Assembly (NCBI GenBank): GCA_034401135.1
Contig: JAWZSP010000001.1
Span: 3,906,001 to 3,970,000, forward strand
Origin: Volutella citrinella
Lineage: Eukaryota > Ascomycota > Sordariomycetes > Hypocreales > Nectriaceae
DNA length: 64,000 nt
Direction of reading: 5' to 3'
The position numbers and the translations under genes were made by a program. Positions 1-10,542 of this stretch are shown here, piece after piece; position 1 is the first letter of the stretch, and each line of letters begins with the position of its first letter. Under the pieces are notes generated by a model. The model was not told the origin of the DNA, did no database searches, and was given only the letters and a program-made list of their open reading frames with translations.

Positions 1-257
1 CCAAATCGAAGAAGCAACGAAAGCTGGCTGCCAAGCGACAAAAGGCGCACGAAGCGAAGCTCCTGGCCGAAGGCAACCTCGAGGCCCTCCAGCCCAAGAT
101 TCCCATACAGGAACAGTCAATCAACCTTCTGGGCACGGAGAACGCCGGAGTCGACCACAACGTCGAGGCCGCCCAGGCACGCGAGGAATTGAAGAAGGCG
201 ATGCGAAAGGAGAGGAAGGCGAAGATCAAGGAAGACAACTACTTGAAGTCCATGTAG
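1..257 (+). CDS. 3' end of an unrecognised basic protein (partial)
   Basis: An open frame (codons from position 3) runs in from the left edge and stops with TAG at 255-257, giving 84 visible residues. It starts with a Lys/Arg-rich run (KSKKQRKLAAKRQKAHEAK), passes a more neutral middle (LQPKIPIQEQSINLLG) and ends in a second charged helix-like stretch (EELKKAMRKERKAKIKEDN) before YLKSM. Such lysine-rich tails are common in nucleolar and ribosome-assembly proteins, but I do not recognise the family and the domain-bearing part lies outside the window. The coding call rests on the open frame, high GC at third positions and an intergenic-looking sequence after the stop. The start, the size and any introns are unknown. 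Confidence 0.7.
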   Translation, partial: KSKKQRKLAAKRQKAHEAKLLAEGNLEALQPKIPIQEQSINLLGTENAGVDHNVEAAQAREELKKAMRKERKAKIKEDNYLKSM

Positions 258-603
258 ATTCAGCATTGACGAGGCGAGGCACCTGTACAATATATGTAGG
301 GCTATGTAACTCGAATGTACTATATCATGTCTAGATTTGCACCAGCGACCTTGCTTCTTGTCTGCTTTATGAGATTGGGTAGAATTCTAGCGGCGCTGCA
401 GAACTATTGCTCGAACGGGGCCGAAACGTTGGGCCTGAAGGAAAAGTCGAAGGGAAGGGTCCATGTCACCATAAGACTCGCACGGGCGTGACAAGATTGT
501 GTGACCACGGTAGAGTATCTGCCAGCGGTGCCTAAACCCAGCCACGATGCATTGGAGCTCAATTACACTACATCGCATTCTCTCTGATATTTGGTTCGCG
601 CTT
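258..603. other. convergent 3' intergenic region
   Basis: This stretch lies between the stop of the left-edge gene and the stop of the verprolin gene on the other strand, so it should hold both 3' untranslated regions. It contains ATATATGTAGG-like and TGTAC-rich sequence suited to 3'-end formation near 290-330. I see no gene in it. Confidence 0.6.
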
Positions 604-1958
604 TCACAGCGCACTTAGGTCAAGTGGTACACTACTACCGCGTCCGGCTCTATACTTCTTGACTCCACCCAAAAAGTCCCTGGGCTTGGGAAGCAGGCTC
701 TCATCTTTGAACTGCCACCTGGCATCTTTAATTTCCATCCGATCAGTCCCCGGGCTTCTGTTTAGTTGGGAACTGGAGACTGGACTTGGCGATTTGGACC
801 CGTTGGCGCTCAGAGTAAAGGCAGCGGGATCCAGCATAGATTGGCGGAGTGATGATCCACGAGACCGTCCTGTGGGAGGCGTTGGTGACGGTGCGGAAGG
901 GGGCGAGGGCGCTGATGAGGGTGGAGGTGGCGGGGCAGCGTTTGGTGATGCTTGCCCGGCCGCACGAATGGCAGCTTGAGTCGCGAGGGAAGGCGCTGAG
1001 TGGTTCCCAGGAGGCGGAGGAGGTGGTGGTGGCGGCTGGGCTCGAGGAGCTGGGGAAACGGACGGGAGAGGCGGCGCGGCTGAAGGAGGAGGAGGCGGAG
1101 GGGCCGCCGGAGCAGAGGCACCGGGAGGCGGTGGGGGAGGTGGCGCCGGAGCTGACGGGGCCGGGGCGGACGGCAGTGACGGCGCAATACTCATCGACGA
1201 TGGCTTTCGAGACGTCGGCAACGGGGGTGGCTTCTTTCCGATGGGAGGTGGCGGTGGCTTTCCTATCGGCGTCGTCTTCCTCAGATTGGAGACACCGGGA
1301 GGCGGCAAAGGAGGTCTACCAGGAATCGCTGGTGCCGATCCCATCGGAGGCTTCGGTGCCGATCCTATCGGGGGTCTTGGTGCAGAGCTGACGGTCTCCC
1401 CCGGATCTGATAGATAGGAAGATTCGGCGGTTGCTCCAGTATCGATACCTCCTCCTCTCTTCTTCAGTTTGGGCATGCCACCTGCGAACAGGCCGCCGAG
1501 CTGCGGTGCAGAGTCTGCCACGGACGCTATCGAGTCCCTCGAACCCTGATCACTGTTGCTCCTTGCACGGTTTCCGGGAACGGGGGGCGCCAGTCCTCCG
1601 GGCGGCTTGGGCGCTCCGCCCATAACAGGCACGGGTGGTGCGCCGCCGATTGGGGGGCCTGCTGACGAATTGGTCTTCCCAACGACGGGAGCGGATCGAT
1701 CATTGGTGACTGCCTTCTTCAAAGCCTTGCCTTTGTGGATATCCGAGAGTAGCGCTCCCTATTACCAGGTAGTTAGATTGATAGGGCCCTTGCGAGATCG
1801 ACTACATGCAAACCCATGGAACGAATGAAACATACTCTGCCGGGCGCGCCAGCGCCAGGTGGTCGCGATGGTAAACCTCCTGGCGGAGGCGGTGGTGGAG
1901 GTGGTGGAATGCCCGCCCCAGGCGGGGGCGGGGGCGGAGGAGGCGGAGGAGGCGGCAT
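604..1958 (-). CDS. verprolin / WIP-like WH2 actin-binding protein
   Basis: Two exons, complement(604..1758, 1836..1958), give 425 residues. Exon 1 (41 aa) is almost pure polyproline (two runs of 12 and 9 Pro). The 77-nt intron has a GTATGT donor and a TAATAG acceptor. Joining it restores a WH2 actin-monomer-binding motif at about residues 42-60 (GALLSDIHKGKALKKAV), which would be beheaded without exon 1. The middle is a long proline-rich region with SH3/profilin-type ligands. The end (RYRAGRG-type, here KKYRAGRGSSVPLDLSAL) is the conserved WASP-binding tail of verprolin/WIP. These proteins keep Las17/WASP stable and promote Arp2/3 actin assembly at cortical patches. All three hallmark regions are present in order, so the call is firm. 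The symbol (yeast VRP1) is not transferred because orthology was not tested. Confidence 0.93.
1759..1835 (-). other. intron of the verprolin gene
   Basis: The 77-nt intron lies just ahead of the WH2 motif. Read on the minus strand it starts GTATGT, has a CTAAC branch-like site close to the 3' end, and ends TAATAG. It is in phase 0. Reading through it would insert residues and a stop, so splicing is needed for the actin-binding motif to follow the polyproline head. Confidence 0.85.
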
Positions 1959-2881
1959 GGACGCAGTTGACTATGGTGTGTATATTTCGACTGGTCGGAG
2001 AAACGGCGATGTCTGCGGTCGAGTGGCTCGAGGATGTTGTTGCTGCCTTGGGCGGCGTAACCCAGCGTTGGGCAGCTTTCACGGTGAAAAGAAGTGGTCG
2101 CTGCCCGTAGTCAACGGTCTCGGAGCTCTGGCTGTGAGGGCAGCTCTATCTATCGCATGCTCAGAGAGAAAAAAGCTTTGTGGGCGGCGGTGTATTGGAG
2201 GAGGGAACCAACGCTGTGAAGTGGTGCAAATGGTGTTGAGGTGCTGCAGCCGCGTGCGATGTTTCGTCATGGGCAGCCACAGCTGACGCTGCAAAGGGGG
2301 CACAGCCACTGCCAATAGGCTCGCCAGCGCCTGTGTCCGTCCCTGTTTCGGACAGAGGGCGGGTCAGAGGTCCCACTCCCCCATGCCCTGGAATCCCAAT
2401 CGCAACGCCTGCCGCCACCACCAGTCCCTCAGTGAATGCCATTGTCCACTTATTCAGCCAAGAATAGGAATGATTCAATTCTCTAATCGTATACGGCGTT
2501 GAATAGGGCAAAAATCTACTCAATTTATCCTTCTCTGACGAAATATCTAGATCATTTTCTTGTGGGATAGTTTCAAAGATGCTGGCTGCCTGCTCTTACG
2601 CCATTGCTGCCAGGCTTCAGCGTTGCCATTGATTGACCTGTTATCCCCACCAGCGAATCATGGCGCTCTAATAACTGATTTAGTGGGGCATCTCCAATAG
2701 CCTCGAATTATTGGCTACGATTTTCAACGTTCGGAAGACGTCCACCACCGCAGCTTCACCTCGCGACATCCAAAGGCACCAGCATTGCCCTGGTTGTTGC
2801 GCCCTCACCGCGAACGCACCATTGAGTCGGCTTCAGAGGGGACTCAAGCCCCGCCATCCTGCCCAGATTGGCTCTCCAGCC
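1959..2881. other. divergent intergenic region
   Basis: This region separates the start of verprolin (leftward) from the start of the mitochondrial membrane protein (rightward), so it should contain both promoters and 5' leaders. An open frame on the minus strand (2161-2523) lacks a convincing ATG and family features. No clear TATA box was picked out. Confidence 0.5.
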
Positions 2882-4123
2882 ATGCCTCGAGCAACCCCTC
2901 GACAAATCAGCTCCGGCTGCCGCATCTGTTCCTTTGCGCCTCTGCCGACAGCCACGCCCTCGTTTGCGAGTAGGGCCCTCCTCATCAAGTCTCGCAATGT
3001 CCGGATCATGAGCGCCAGGCCGTCCGGCGCGCGATGGACGTCCTCTGCATCTCCGGCCCCCGACTCGGGCTCGGCCATCAAGGCCACGCCGACCGTCAAT
3101 GTGCCCCGGGATATGACGGATCCGAAGCAATTAGCCAGGGTTGTGGAGGAGACCAGGGACAAATTCCTATCCTCTGACGGGATTCCGGCCAAGCAATTGA
3201 CCACGGCGGCCCTACAGACCTGCCTCAAGGCTGCAGAGGCCCTTCAACCCCAGATTCGAAGGGCCGAGGCCCAGACAACACGGACGTCGTCTTCTAGACT
3301 CATGTCTCTCAAGAACAACACAAGCGTCTCCCAGACGGTTATAGATCCCCAGCTGAGGGACAGCGTGAGCAGGATATCGCTCTCTGCGTACACCATCGTC
3401 AGCCACCCAAACGTCGAACTGACCCGGGACCTACTGGAGATTTACGTTGTGGTCCAAGCCACCTTGGGTCGGCCCGAGTCACTCCCTGCGGTCCTCGACA
3501 TGTTCGCTACAAAGCCCAAGCCCGTCTTCAAGAACGGCCAGATCCAATTTGTCCCCCAGAGGTCCAACGCTGCCGTGAAAGCAGTCGAGGAAGATACGGC
3601 CAATCTGGCACTGCAGACTGCGATTGACGCGAAGAATTTGGATTCGGCACTCGGCATCGTCGAGGCCTCCTTTAGTCTCCCCGCCTTCAAGAAGCAGAAG
3701 CTTCTCAAGCACGGAACCGCCCCCGGCATTGCCCTTGCCACCCTCCCCTTTGGCGTCTTCGGCCTGGCTACCGCGTATGCGTCGTACTGGCAAAATACAA
3801 TGGATATCAGCACCGCCACCGGAATTGGCGTTGCAGGCATCTCAGGATACCTGTTTGTGACCGGGTCCCTTGGCCTCATTGCCAAGCTGAGCCACAAGGA
3901 CCAGATGAAGCGAGTGACGTGGGCGCCGGGCACGCCGCTGCGATACCGTTGGCTGAGGGAAGAAGAGCGAGCGGCCATGGATAAGATTGCCCTGGCATGG
4001 GGTTTCAAGGAGCCTTGGAGGCATGGTGAAGAGACTGGGCCCGAGTGGGAGGCCCTGAGAGAGTACATGGGCTACCGACAGATGATTCTGGACCGTGTCG
4101 AGTTCATGGATGGAATGAGCTGA
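2882..4123 (+). CDS. mitochondrial membrane protein of unknown function, fungal
   Basis: A single open frame of 413 residues from the ATG at 2882. The frame is open further upstream but has no earlier ATG. The first ~55 residues are rich in Arg, Ser and Ala and nearly free of acidic residues (MPRATPRQISSGCRICSF, then RALLIKSRNVRIMSARPSG), as in a mitochondrial presequence. The middle (about 80-270) is soluble-looking and helical. Two hydrophobic segments at about 280-302 and 312-336 form a likely membrane hairpin. The C-terminal ~75 residues are charged and aromatic and contain WAPGTPLRYRWLREEERA. The pattern suggests a protein anchored in the mitochondrial inner membrane with a domain on one side. 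I do not recognise a named family and assign no reaction. It is transcribed away from verprolin. Confidence 0.85.
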   Translation: MPRATPRQISSGCRICSFAPLPTATPSFASRALLIKSRNVRIMSARPSGARWTSSASPAPDSGSAIKATPTVNVPRDMTDPKQLARVVEETRDKFLSSDGIPAKQLTTAALQTCLKAAEALQPQIRRAEAQTTRTSSSRLMSLKNNTSVSQTVIDPQLRDSVSRISLSAYTIVSHPNVELTRDLLEIYVVVQATLGRPESLPAVLDMFATKPKPVFKNGQIQFVPQRSNAAVKAVEEDTANLALQTAIDAKNLDSALGIVEASFSLPAFKKQKLLKHGTAPGIALATLPFGVFGLATAYASYWQNTMDISTATGIGVAGISGYLFVTGSLGLIAKLSHKDQMKRVTWAPGTPLRYRWLREEERAAMDKIALAWGFKEPWRHGEETGPEWEALREYMGYRQMILDRVEFMDGMS

Positions 4124-4472
4124 GCACCCCCTTTCTCCTCTTTGTAACAACCGTGTGTACCACCAGCGACGTCATAGTAGATGAGATGGATTTGTCTTAG
4201 TCTCCTCCCCTCTCGGGTCGGTATCGAGACGGGTGTGTTGTCCGTCTTGATGGCCATGCCGAATGTAACTCTATGCTGTCCCCCAACAGATGCAATGCGC
4301 GTTCAGACACGCTCTACCAAAGTCTATGCCCAAAGTCAGAATGTTTGTTATCGTAGCTGCTCTGCCTCAATGGCAAGCATCAAATGGCCATAAATCTCCT
4401 CTTCCTCTCTTGGCCCATATCACACACGGTCTGCATCTCAAGGCGCAAGCGGCGCCATCCAAGTTGCCCAAT
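4124..4472. other. intergenic region upstream of the MFS gene
   Basis: A spacer of about 350 nt between two rightward genes. It should hold the 3' end of the upstream mRNA and the promoter and leader of the carrier gene. An ATG at 4290 is in frame with the carrier, but the residues it would add (to 4472) do not look like carrier sequence, so the ATG at 4473 is preferred. Confidence 0.5.
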
Positions 4473-6193
4473 ATGCCTTTCCAAACCACGAATCGAAGCT
4501 CCAGCGATGAGGCGCAGGAGAAGGGCAGCCAAGACTCAACCACAACGGACCGCGCGACCGAGGACCCCGTGGCGGCCGACGAGGAGTTTTATCACAGCTT
4601 CACCCCAGCCCAGCGACGACGGGTGCGCGCCAAGATTGACGTGAGACTGCTCCCGGTTCTCTGCATTCTGTACCTCTTCGCTCAGCTCGACCGTGCCAAT
4701 ATTGGGAACGCCAAGGTCGAGGGGCTGAAGGAGGACACGCACTTGACAGACAAGCAGTACAACATAGTACTGGCTTGCTTCTTCATACCATATGTTTTGC
4801 TGGGTGAGTCTAGCATCTTTCGCATTCTTGACTCCATCACACGCCCGGCTTACTGGAGACTCCAGAAATCCCCAGCAACATGTTCCTGAAAGGGTTGAAA
4901 CGGCCTTCGCTATACCTAGGGGCGCTCACCATCTCATGGGGCATCATCATGACATGTCACGCCTTCGCCAACGACTTCAAGGATCTCTTTGTCCTGCGCC
5001 TGCTGTTGGGTGCCGCCGAGTATGCCTGCCTGCTTGAGGCCATCTCCATGTCAGCTAACGAAATTCTGCTCCAGGTCCGGTTTCTATCCTGCCGCGGTGT
5101 ATCTCTGTAGCCAATGGTATCAGCCGCACGATCTCGCAATACGCCTGGCCTTCTTCACGTCTGTATCGGCCGCCGCGGGAATCGCATCGGGGCTCCTTGC
5201 CGCAGCCATTGCTAGAATGGATGGAGTGAACGGGTATGAGGGCTGGCGCTGGATCTTCCTCGTCGAGGGGTGCGCAACCATCTTGCTTGGCCTGCTGACG
5301 GGTGTCTTTCTCGTCGACACCCCTGCCCTGTCATCTGGTTGGCTTTCGGATGCCGAGAGGCGATATCTCGATATTGAACAGAAAATGAGAGGAGGTCACC
5401 ATTCGGAGGTCGTCTTGCGGTCGTCGAAGCGGAAGGACTTGACCGATGTGGTGCTGAATTGGCGATACTGGGCCTTTGGGCTCATGTTTCACTCGGGGGC
5501 AGCCTGCGGTTATGGTGAGGTTCAAGAGCGTCTGTTGTATAAATTAAACAAAAACTAACGTCTTTAGGCCTCAAATTCTCCTTGCCTAGTATCTTGAAGG
5601 GCATGGGATACGATAAAGGCCAGGCGCAGCTACTCAGTGCCGTTCCCTACATCTTTGGTGTTGCCTCCGCCCTCACCACAGCCCTGGCCTCGGATCACCT
5701 TGCCTGTCGCTCCATATTCATAATTGGAGGCTTCTCAAGCATTCTCCTGGGACTAGGCATCATTCTCGGCATCGGAAGCTCCGTCATGGACCAGGGCGAT
5801 CGGAGAGTCGGCACCATCGCTGGGATCTGCTTCATGGCCAGCGGTCTCTTCACAGCGAGTCCTTCTAGCAACAGTTGGATAGCCAACAACATTGCATCGC
5901 CGGGCCGCAGAGCCATTGGAATCGCCTTTTCTACTTCAATCGGCGGCATTGGCGGCTTTACTGGGTCCTTCATCTTTGATGAACGCGAAGCGCCAGGGTT
6001 CCGTTCAGCTTTTGTAATATCATGTGGACTCGCCGGCTTCGTGATTTTTATGGCTACGGTACTGGCATTATCTTTTTGGCACGGAAATAAGATGAAGGGC
6101 AAAATGAGTGAGGCGGAGGTAATGCGGACGTACACACCGGAAGAGTTGGCTAAGATGGGTGAGGAGTCGCCGTTGTTCCGGTACACACTTTGA
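4473..6193 (+). CDS. MFS transporter, Dal5 / anion:cation symporter type
   Basis: Exons 4473..4803, 4866..5019, 5075..5514 and 5568..6193 give 516 residues. The three introns are 62, 55 and 53 nt, with donors GTGAGT, GTATGC and GTGAGG and branch sites such as GCTAAC and ACTAAC. A soluble acidic N-terminus (about 75 aa) precedes the first membrane segment. The family signature LDRANIGNAKVEGL follows it, as in yeast allantoate, nicotinate and pantothenate permeases. Splicing rebuilds RLLLGAAESGFYPAAVY, the conserved loop motif, across intron 2. Hydrophobicity fits 12 membrane segments and a cytosolic tail. These carriers usually take up small carboxylates or vitamins with protons; the substrate cannot be read here. 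Length and motif order fit the family, with no sign of decay. Confidence 0.92.
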
Positions 6194-7115
6194 CTCTGAA
6201 CATCAAAAGGATGTCAAGTTGCTATTCTCAAGGAATCTGTTTCGGTCTATCTACCTTTTTTCGCCCTTATTTCTTCCTTTTCGTATTCCTGTAGTCATTT
6301 TGCCATTGTGATCAACTACCACGGTAGCACAGCCTGCCTACCCTACATGCGAGTTGCGAAGGACATCCCCTGAGTGATATGCACAGTGCTCGTCTGAGAG
6401 ACTAGGTTATTAGAGAATAAATTAGGGTATTAATTATGCTTGTTTCTGTGTGTATTCGTCACTAGTCGAGGTGCACATCTTTTTGCGCTTCCCGTTCACT
6501 ATACCACAACCTGTAATGACATGGCAGACAAAGAGAGCTCCCTCGCTTTAAGACCAAGACCAGTTGCACAGGTCCAAGAAATAAGAAATGGCGAACCAAA
6601 CTAATTTTTGCAAAGTTCAAGTACATTAACTCGAACTAGAGGAAAGCGACATGCAACAACTGGAGAGCACACTTTACTCGCAAGATCACGAAGCGAGCCT
6701 GTTAGGGAACCAAGATGGTGATCCATCAAGTGAAACAGAACAGCCACACGCTTCGGGCCCGTGCCGAGTGCGTTCACTAACAGTAATACTGAACCCTGCG
6801 GAAAAGGATTCGCTGTACGCGAACTGGACAATGCAGTGATTCATGAACAACCCGCCGCAGTGGCTGCTCAGACAAGACCCCATGTTGCATGTTCTCGATT
6901 TCCACGGACATACCGATGCTCTGTATTGAGGTCTGTCCCAACGGAACGAAAAATCGAAGAGTGATGAGGATAGGTATAAGTATTGCCGGCCTGGAGAACC
7001 TGCTCAGCATAGCTCCGACCACACGTCACCATCACAATCTCGACAGACACAAACTTCGAGACAAGACTGACAACACCAGAAACTGGGAGTATTCCGCTAC
7101 CAAAGAAAAACGAAG
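6194..7115. other. intergenic region
   Basis: About 920 nt after the MFS stop. The first part is T-rich (TTTTTTCGCCC, TTTCTTCC near 6255-6285), as expected for a 3' untranslated region. Several short frames in 6600-7100 lack any recognisable motif. I see no supported gene here. Confidence 0.5.
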
Positions 7116-7556
7116 ATGCACACCTCAAACACCACCATGTCACCAAGTTCATCAGTTCGTCGACGTCACAGTCGCCGCCAGCGCTACCAGTTCGGCCCAA
7201 GCCGGCTCACGGCCGAGCCCCATGTCTATCATTCTTTCCCACCGATTGAAGACATGGAGCCGGAAGATGAGTCTGGAGTTGATGCTCAGAGCCAGGAGGA
7301 GGACGAGACACAGACGTCAGAAGGAACCGAGCTGGAAACATCTGCGGCCCAGGGCCCTGTACCCTTGAGCAACCGCCTATTTGACTCCTTTCGTGGTCTT
7401 TTCAGCCCTCGAGTTCCCAACAAGCCTTCAGAGCTGCTGCGCCGCACAGAGCTCGGGACGACTTCTGAGCTGTGCATGAGCAGGTTGCAAGAAGCTCGTG
7501 TCCGCAGCCCTTCTCCATTGCCTGGCGCTCGATATGAGGACCACCGCCGCTGGTAG
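7116..7556 (+). CDS. small unknown acidic/Ser-rich protein (possible)
   Basis: An uninterrupted ATG-to-stop frame of 146 residues, unrelated to anything I recognise. The first ~25 residues are basic and Ser/Arg-rich (SSSVRRRHSRRQR). They are followed by an acidic block (about 45-85, EDMEPEDESGVDAQSQEEDE), a short amphipathic stretch with aromatic residues (LSNRLFDSFRGLFSPR, about 90-105) and a basic end. The composition changes and the LFDSFRGLF stretch look like a real, largely disordered protein rather than a chance frame. It could also be an exon of a longer transcript that starts upstream. It converges with the 619-aa gene on the other strand. Confidence 0.5.
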   Translation: MHTSNTTMSPSSSVRRRHSRRQRYQFGPSRLTAEPHVYHSFPPIEDMEPEDESGVDAQSQEEDETQTSEGTELETSAAQGPVPLSNRLFDSFRGLFSPRVPNKPSELLRRTELGTTSELCMSRLQEARVRSPSPLPGARYEDHRRW

Positions 7557-7908
7557 AATGGCTCGGGGTAGTTCAGACAGTTTGAACGCAATGTGTAAAG
7601 CAGTGTAGACGATGGGTGGTTTGACAAAATAGCTGAGCTACAGAGGCCCGAAGGGTCCGGCAACACTTTCATAGAGTTCATTCATATATATGTATTTTTA
7701 TACTATACACATGTCCAGCGCCTTGATGCTACAAACCTTGCCAGTGCCGCGAAGCCATCCTCGGGGCACAATCTACCTAAACTACAAAAATGCGAACAAA
7801 ACCCCCTGCCAATGCTAATAACTCTAACGCCGTGCTTGTCTCGCTCCGTAAATATGCATCATTTCCTGGGAGATGCGCACCGAGTGCTCCATGGCTGTCA
7901 TGGATCGC
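7557..7908. other. convergent 3' intergenic region
   Basis: Spacer between two stops facing each other. It contains an A/T-rich element around 7681-7710 (ATATATATGTATTTTTATAC) that could serve 3'-end processing of one or both transcripts. No gene is visible. Confidence 0.5.
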
Positions 7909-10014
7909 TCAGCTCGATGCCCTGCTCACCCATAGCGACGAACTTTCGAAATCTGATTCCCGCTCCAGGCGCTTGTTCGCGCGATACAACTTGAGCCCCA
8001 GATCGTACTCCTCTCGCTGTATTTCGGCCAATTCCGTCTTGAGGACTTCAATCTTCTGCTTCTCTGCCTCGCGCTTGCGAAGAACCTCTTGACTCGACAT
8101 AATGCTGTCAGTTGGCATAAGCTCCGTCATCTTTTGAATGCTCTTCTCGATGTTGACCCGTCGGTGAAGCAAATCCCCAAGCTTTCCTCTTAGGATGGAA
8201 ACGCGGTCGGTTGTTGTTGGTTGAAATTCTGTTGGAGGCGGAGGAAGAGCCTTATCCGTGGAAAGCACGGACAGACGTCTCTCGTCGTTCGAAGTATTGG
8301 TATCCGGTTTGGCCTGTTTCAATCCGGGGGTGGTCGACCTCATTGAGATGACGATTGGCTCCTCCGAGGGAGGCTTTGCGCCGTCGCCAGCCAGGACGGG
8401 CCTCCTACGGTCCATCACGGAAAACTGCTTTGGCGCCTCCGGCAGTGGGGGTTGATCGACGTCTGGTGTGGCAGGCGAGTCGGGTATCACGGTGTTGCAC
8501 GTAGTCACGCTGAAACGAGACGGAGGCTGAACCCAGGGGTCGCTGTCGGTGAAGGGAGAGGAGCTAGTGTTCCTGCTAATGCCGGGGATTCCCGAGTTTT
8601 GTTCGGTCTGGACTGTATAGACCGAACTGGAATAAGAGAGATTAGAGCTGTGAGAGATGGCGGTTGCGGGGGATGGCTTTCGTCGGATCGCCTTTTCGGG
8701 ATCGGGTATCTTAGTTGGAGGTGGAAGAGGCGAGGAGAGCGACGCAGGCGCCGGTTGAGGAGTCGCATTAGTCGTCGGCAGGCCGCGAGGATTCGACTCG
8801 GGCGGGCTTGGGTACGGCTGCGACTGCAGTGTTGGTGACGGTGTTTTGGCCTCTGGGGAGGGTGTCCTGAGAGCATCTTTAAGCTTCTGGTGAGACCGGG
8901 ACGGCAGCAATCGCCGGACAGTAGCCACAGCACCCCCCGTCGTTTCAGGCGAGGCAGCTCCATTGCGGGCAGCGCGCTTGGTGTCCTTGGTGGTATTCAG
9001 TGGTGCGACGCCCATGTCATCGCGAACAGGCTCGACCAATGGCATGCGTCCGCTGGGCCCCTGCCACGGTGGCCGAGTCTCATATGCATCGGGTTTCGAC
9101 TTGGCGAAATTCCTCATGCGCTGTCCAAGAGATGGAGTCGGGTTTCCTGATCGACTAATCTGGGGGCCTGATACAACCGTGGTGACGCCAAACTGGCTAC
9201 GGCTGATGACGGTAGCCTGAGAAGATTTGGCTCCAGCTTCCCATGGTCGCTCATCTGATTCGGCGGGCTGGCTCCTAAGAACTTCCCTCGATCTGGATTC
9301 CTTTACAGCCCTCTTTGCGTCTTGTTGCGCCTGTCGCTTCTCACGACGCATCGTCGGTATTTGGCTCTTCACCGGAGCTTTGGACGAGGGCGCTTGGCGA
9401 TATTCGCCGACAAGCGCCTGCTGGGATACATCGGGGCTCTCGTCGATGGGCGAAACATCTTCGGGGGCTCTGCGAGTGAGACAACGTATCAGCCACACAG
9501 ATGTACTTTCAACAAGCCACCCCATCGCGGCAACTACAGCCTTGGCGCCGCTGGTGCAAGTCGAGATGAAACAGAAGCGAAATCGACACTGCACGGCAGA
9601 GACGAACTGTGTCGCTGTGCCGAACTCGAACCATACCAGCGACGCGGCACTGTACCGGGGACGTGGCTCAAAATGGCAAGTAGACAAAGGAGAAATGCGT
9701 GACTGCAGTACTCACCCATACCGTGAGGCCTCGAGCTCGGGCGAGCTGGGCGGAGAAATCTCTAGCCCGGTTGGGCGATGGTACATTTCTTTGGAAGGTG
9801 CTTTTGCGTGAGAAGGTGCGCGTGGTTGATTGCGACCGCTTCCGTCCAGGTCGTCTTCAGCGTCGCCGTAAACAGAGGAGGCAGGGCGCCAGTCGTTTGA
9901 GCGAAGGCGCAGTGGGTTTCTGGGTGGTGGCTGACGGAACTGAACGTCATCAGAGTCTAGTGGGGGAGAGCTGAGGCGGTAGGGCCAGCTGTTAGCAAGG
10001 TCTGGCTGCGCCAT
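7909..10014 (-). CDS. fungal Ser/Pro-rich protein with C-terminal coiled coil, unknown function
   Basis: Two exons, complement(7909..9469, 9716..10014), give 619 residues. The 246-nt intron has a GTGAGT donor and a CTCGCAG acceptor. The join was chosen because both exons stay open and the residue run across it (SRYG|APEDVSPID) continues the same Ser/Pro-rich style. Start is the ATG at 10014 (MAQPDLANSWPYRLSSPP). Most of the protein (1-510) is low in structure, rich in Ser, Pro, Thr and Arg, with many possible phosphorylation sites. About residues 520-600 form a charged coiled coil (EVLRKREAEKQKIEVLKTEL, then EIQREEYDLGLKLYRANKRL). That layout fits a scaffold or cytoskeleton-associated protein, but I recognise no named family. 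The intron is long for this window, so an additional short exon in it cannot be excluded. Confidence 0.82.
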
Positions 10015-10542
10015 GATGACAAAAGGAGCTCGCGTGAGCGCGACAAAGAAATCTCGAGGGATGGAAATCTGAGGGCAATCGACAAAGGTAGGCAGGTCGG
10101 CAGGCCCGCCTACCAGCGAGCGATGTTTATACAAAAAGATAAAATCCAAGCAGTGAGCACAACAAGCGCCTTGGTATGAAAGGACCAGCGGCGGAGTTGG
10201 CTTCTAGCGGGGATCCTTGTCCCCTTCTAGACGATCGGAATCAAAAGGCTTAGTGCATCGCATCATGTGAGGCTCACAGATTGTGATGCAACCTCATGAA
10301 GGGAGCGGGTCTCGAGCAGATGGTGCACTTGCACGTTGCCATTGCAGGTCGTGGAGTCTGTGATGTGAAACCATGGTATGCCACGTATGACAACCAAACT
10401 TCATCAACGACGCCCGACCTGCTGCGATCCGGTGGTTGAGGAAAGCCGACGGTGGCGATGGCAAGCGCGAGTGGCGGACAGTTTGCCGTGGCGAAACCCC
10501 GGAGATGCAGGTACTATACATGGAACTGGGAGAAACTGGAAC
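10015..10542. other. intergenic region
   Basis: Upstream sequence of the 619-aa gene (minus strand), and downstream sequence of the candidate 110-aa ORF. If that ORF is spliced, its terminal exon would lie here; no convincing acceptor could be chosen. No other gene is visible. Confidence 0.4.

Noticed and set aside
1816..2286. Gly-rich frame on the plus strand opposite the verprolin first exon
   Set aside because: It is the complement of the polyproline codons. The minus strand carries the WH2-containing gene with supported splice sites.
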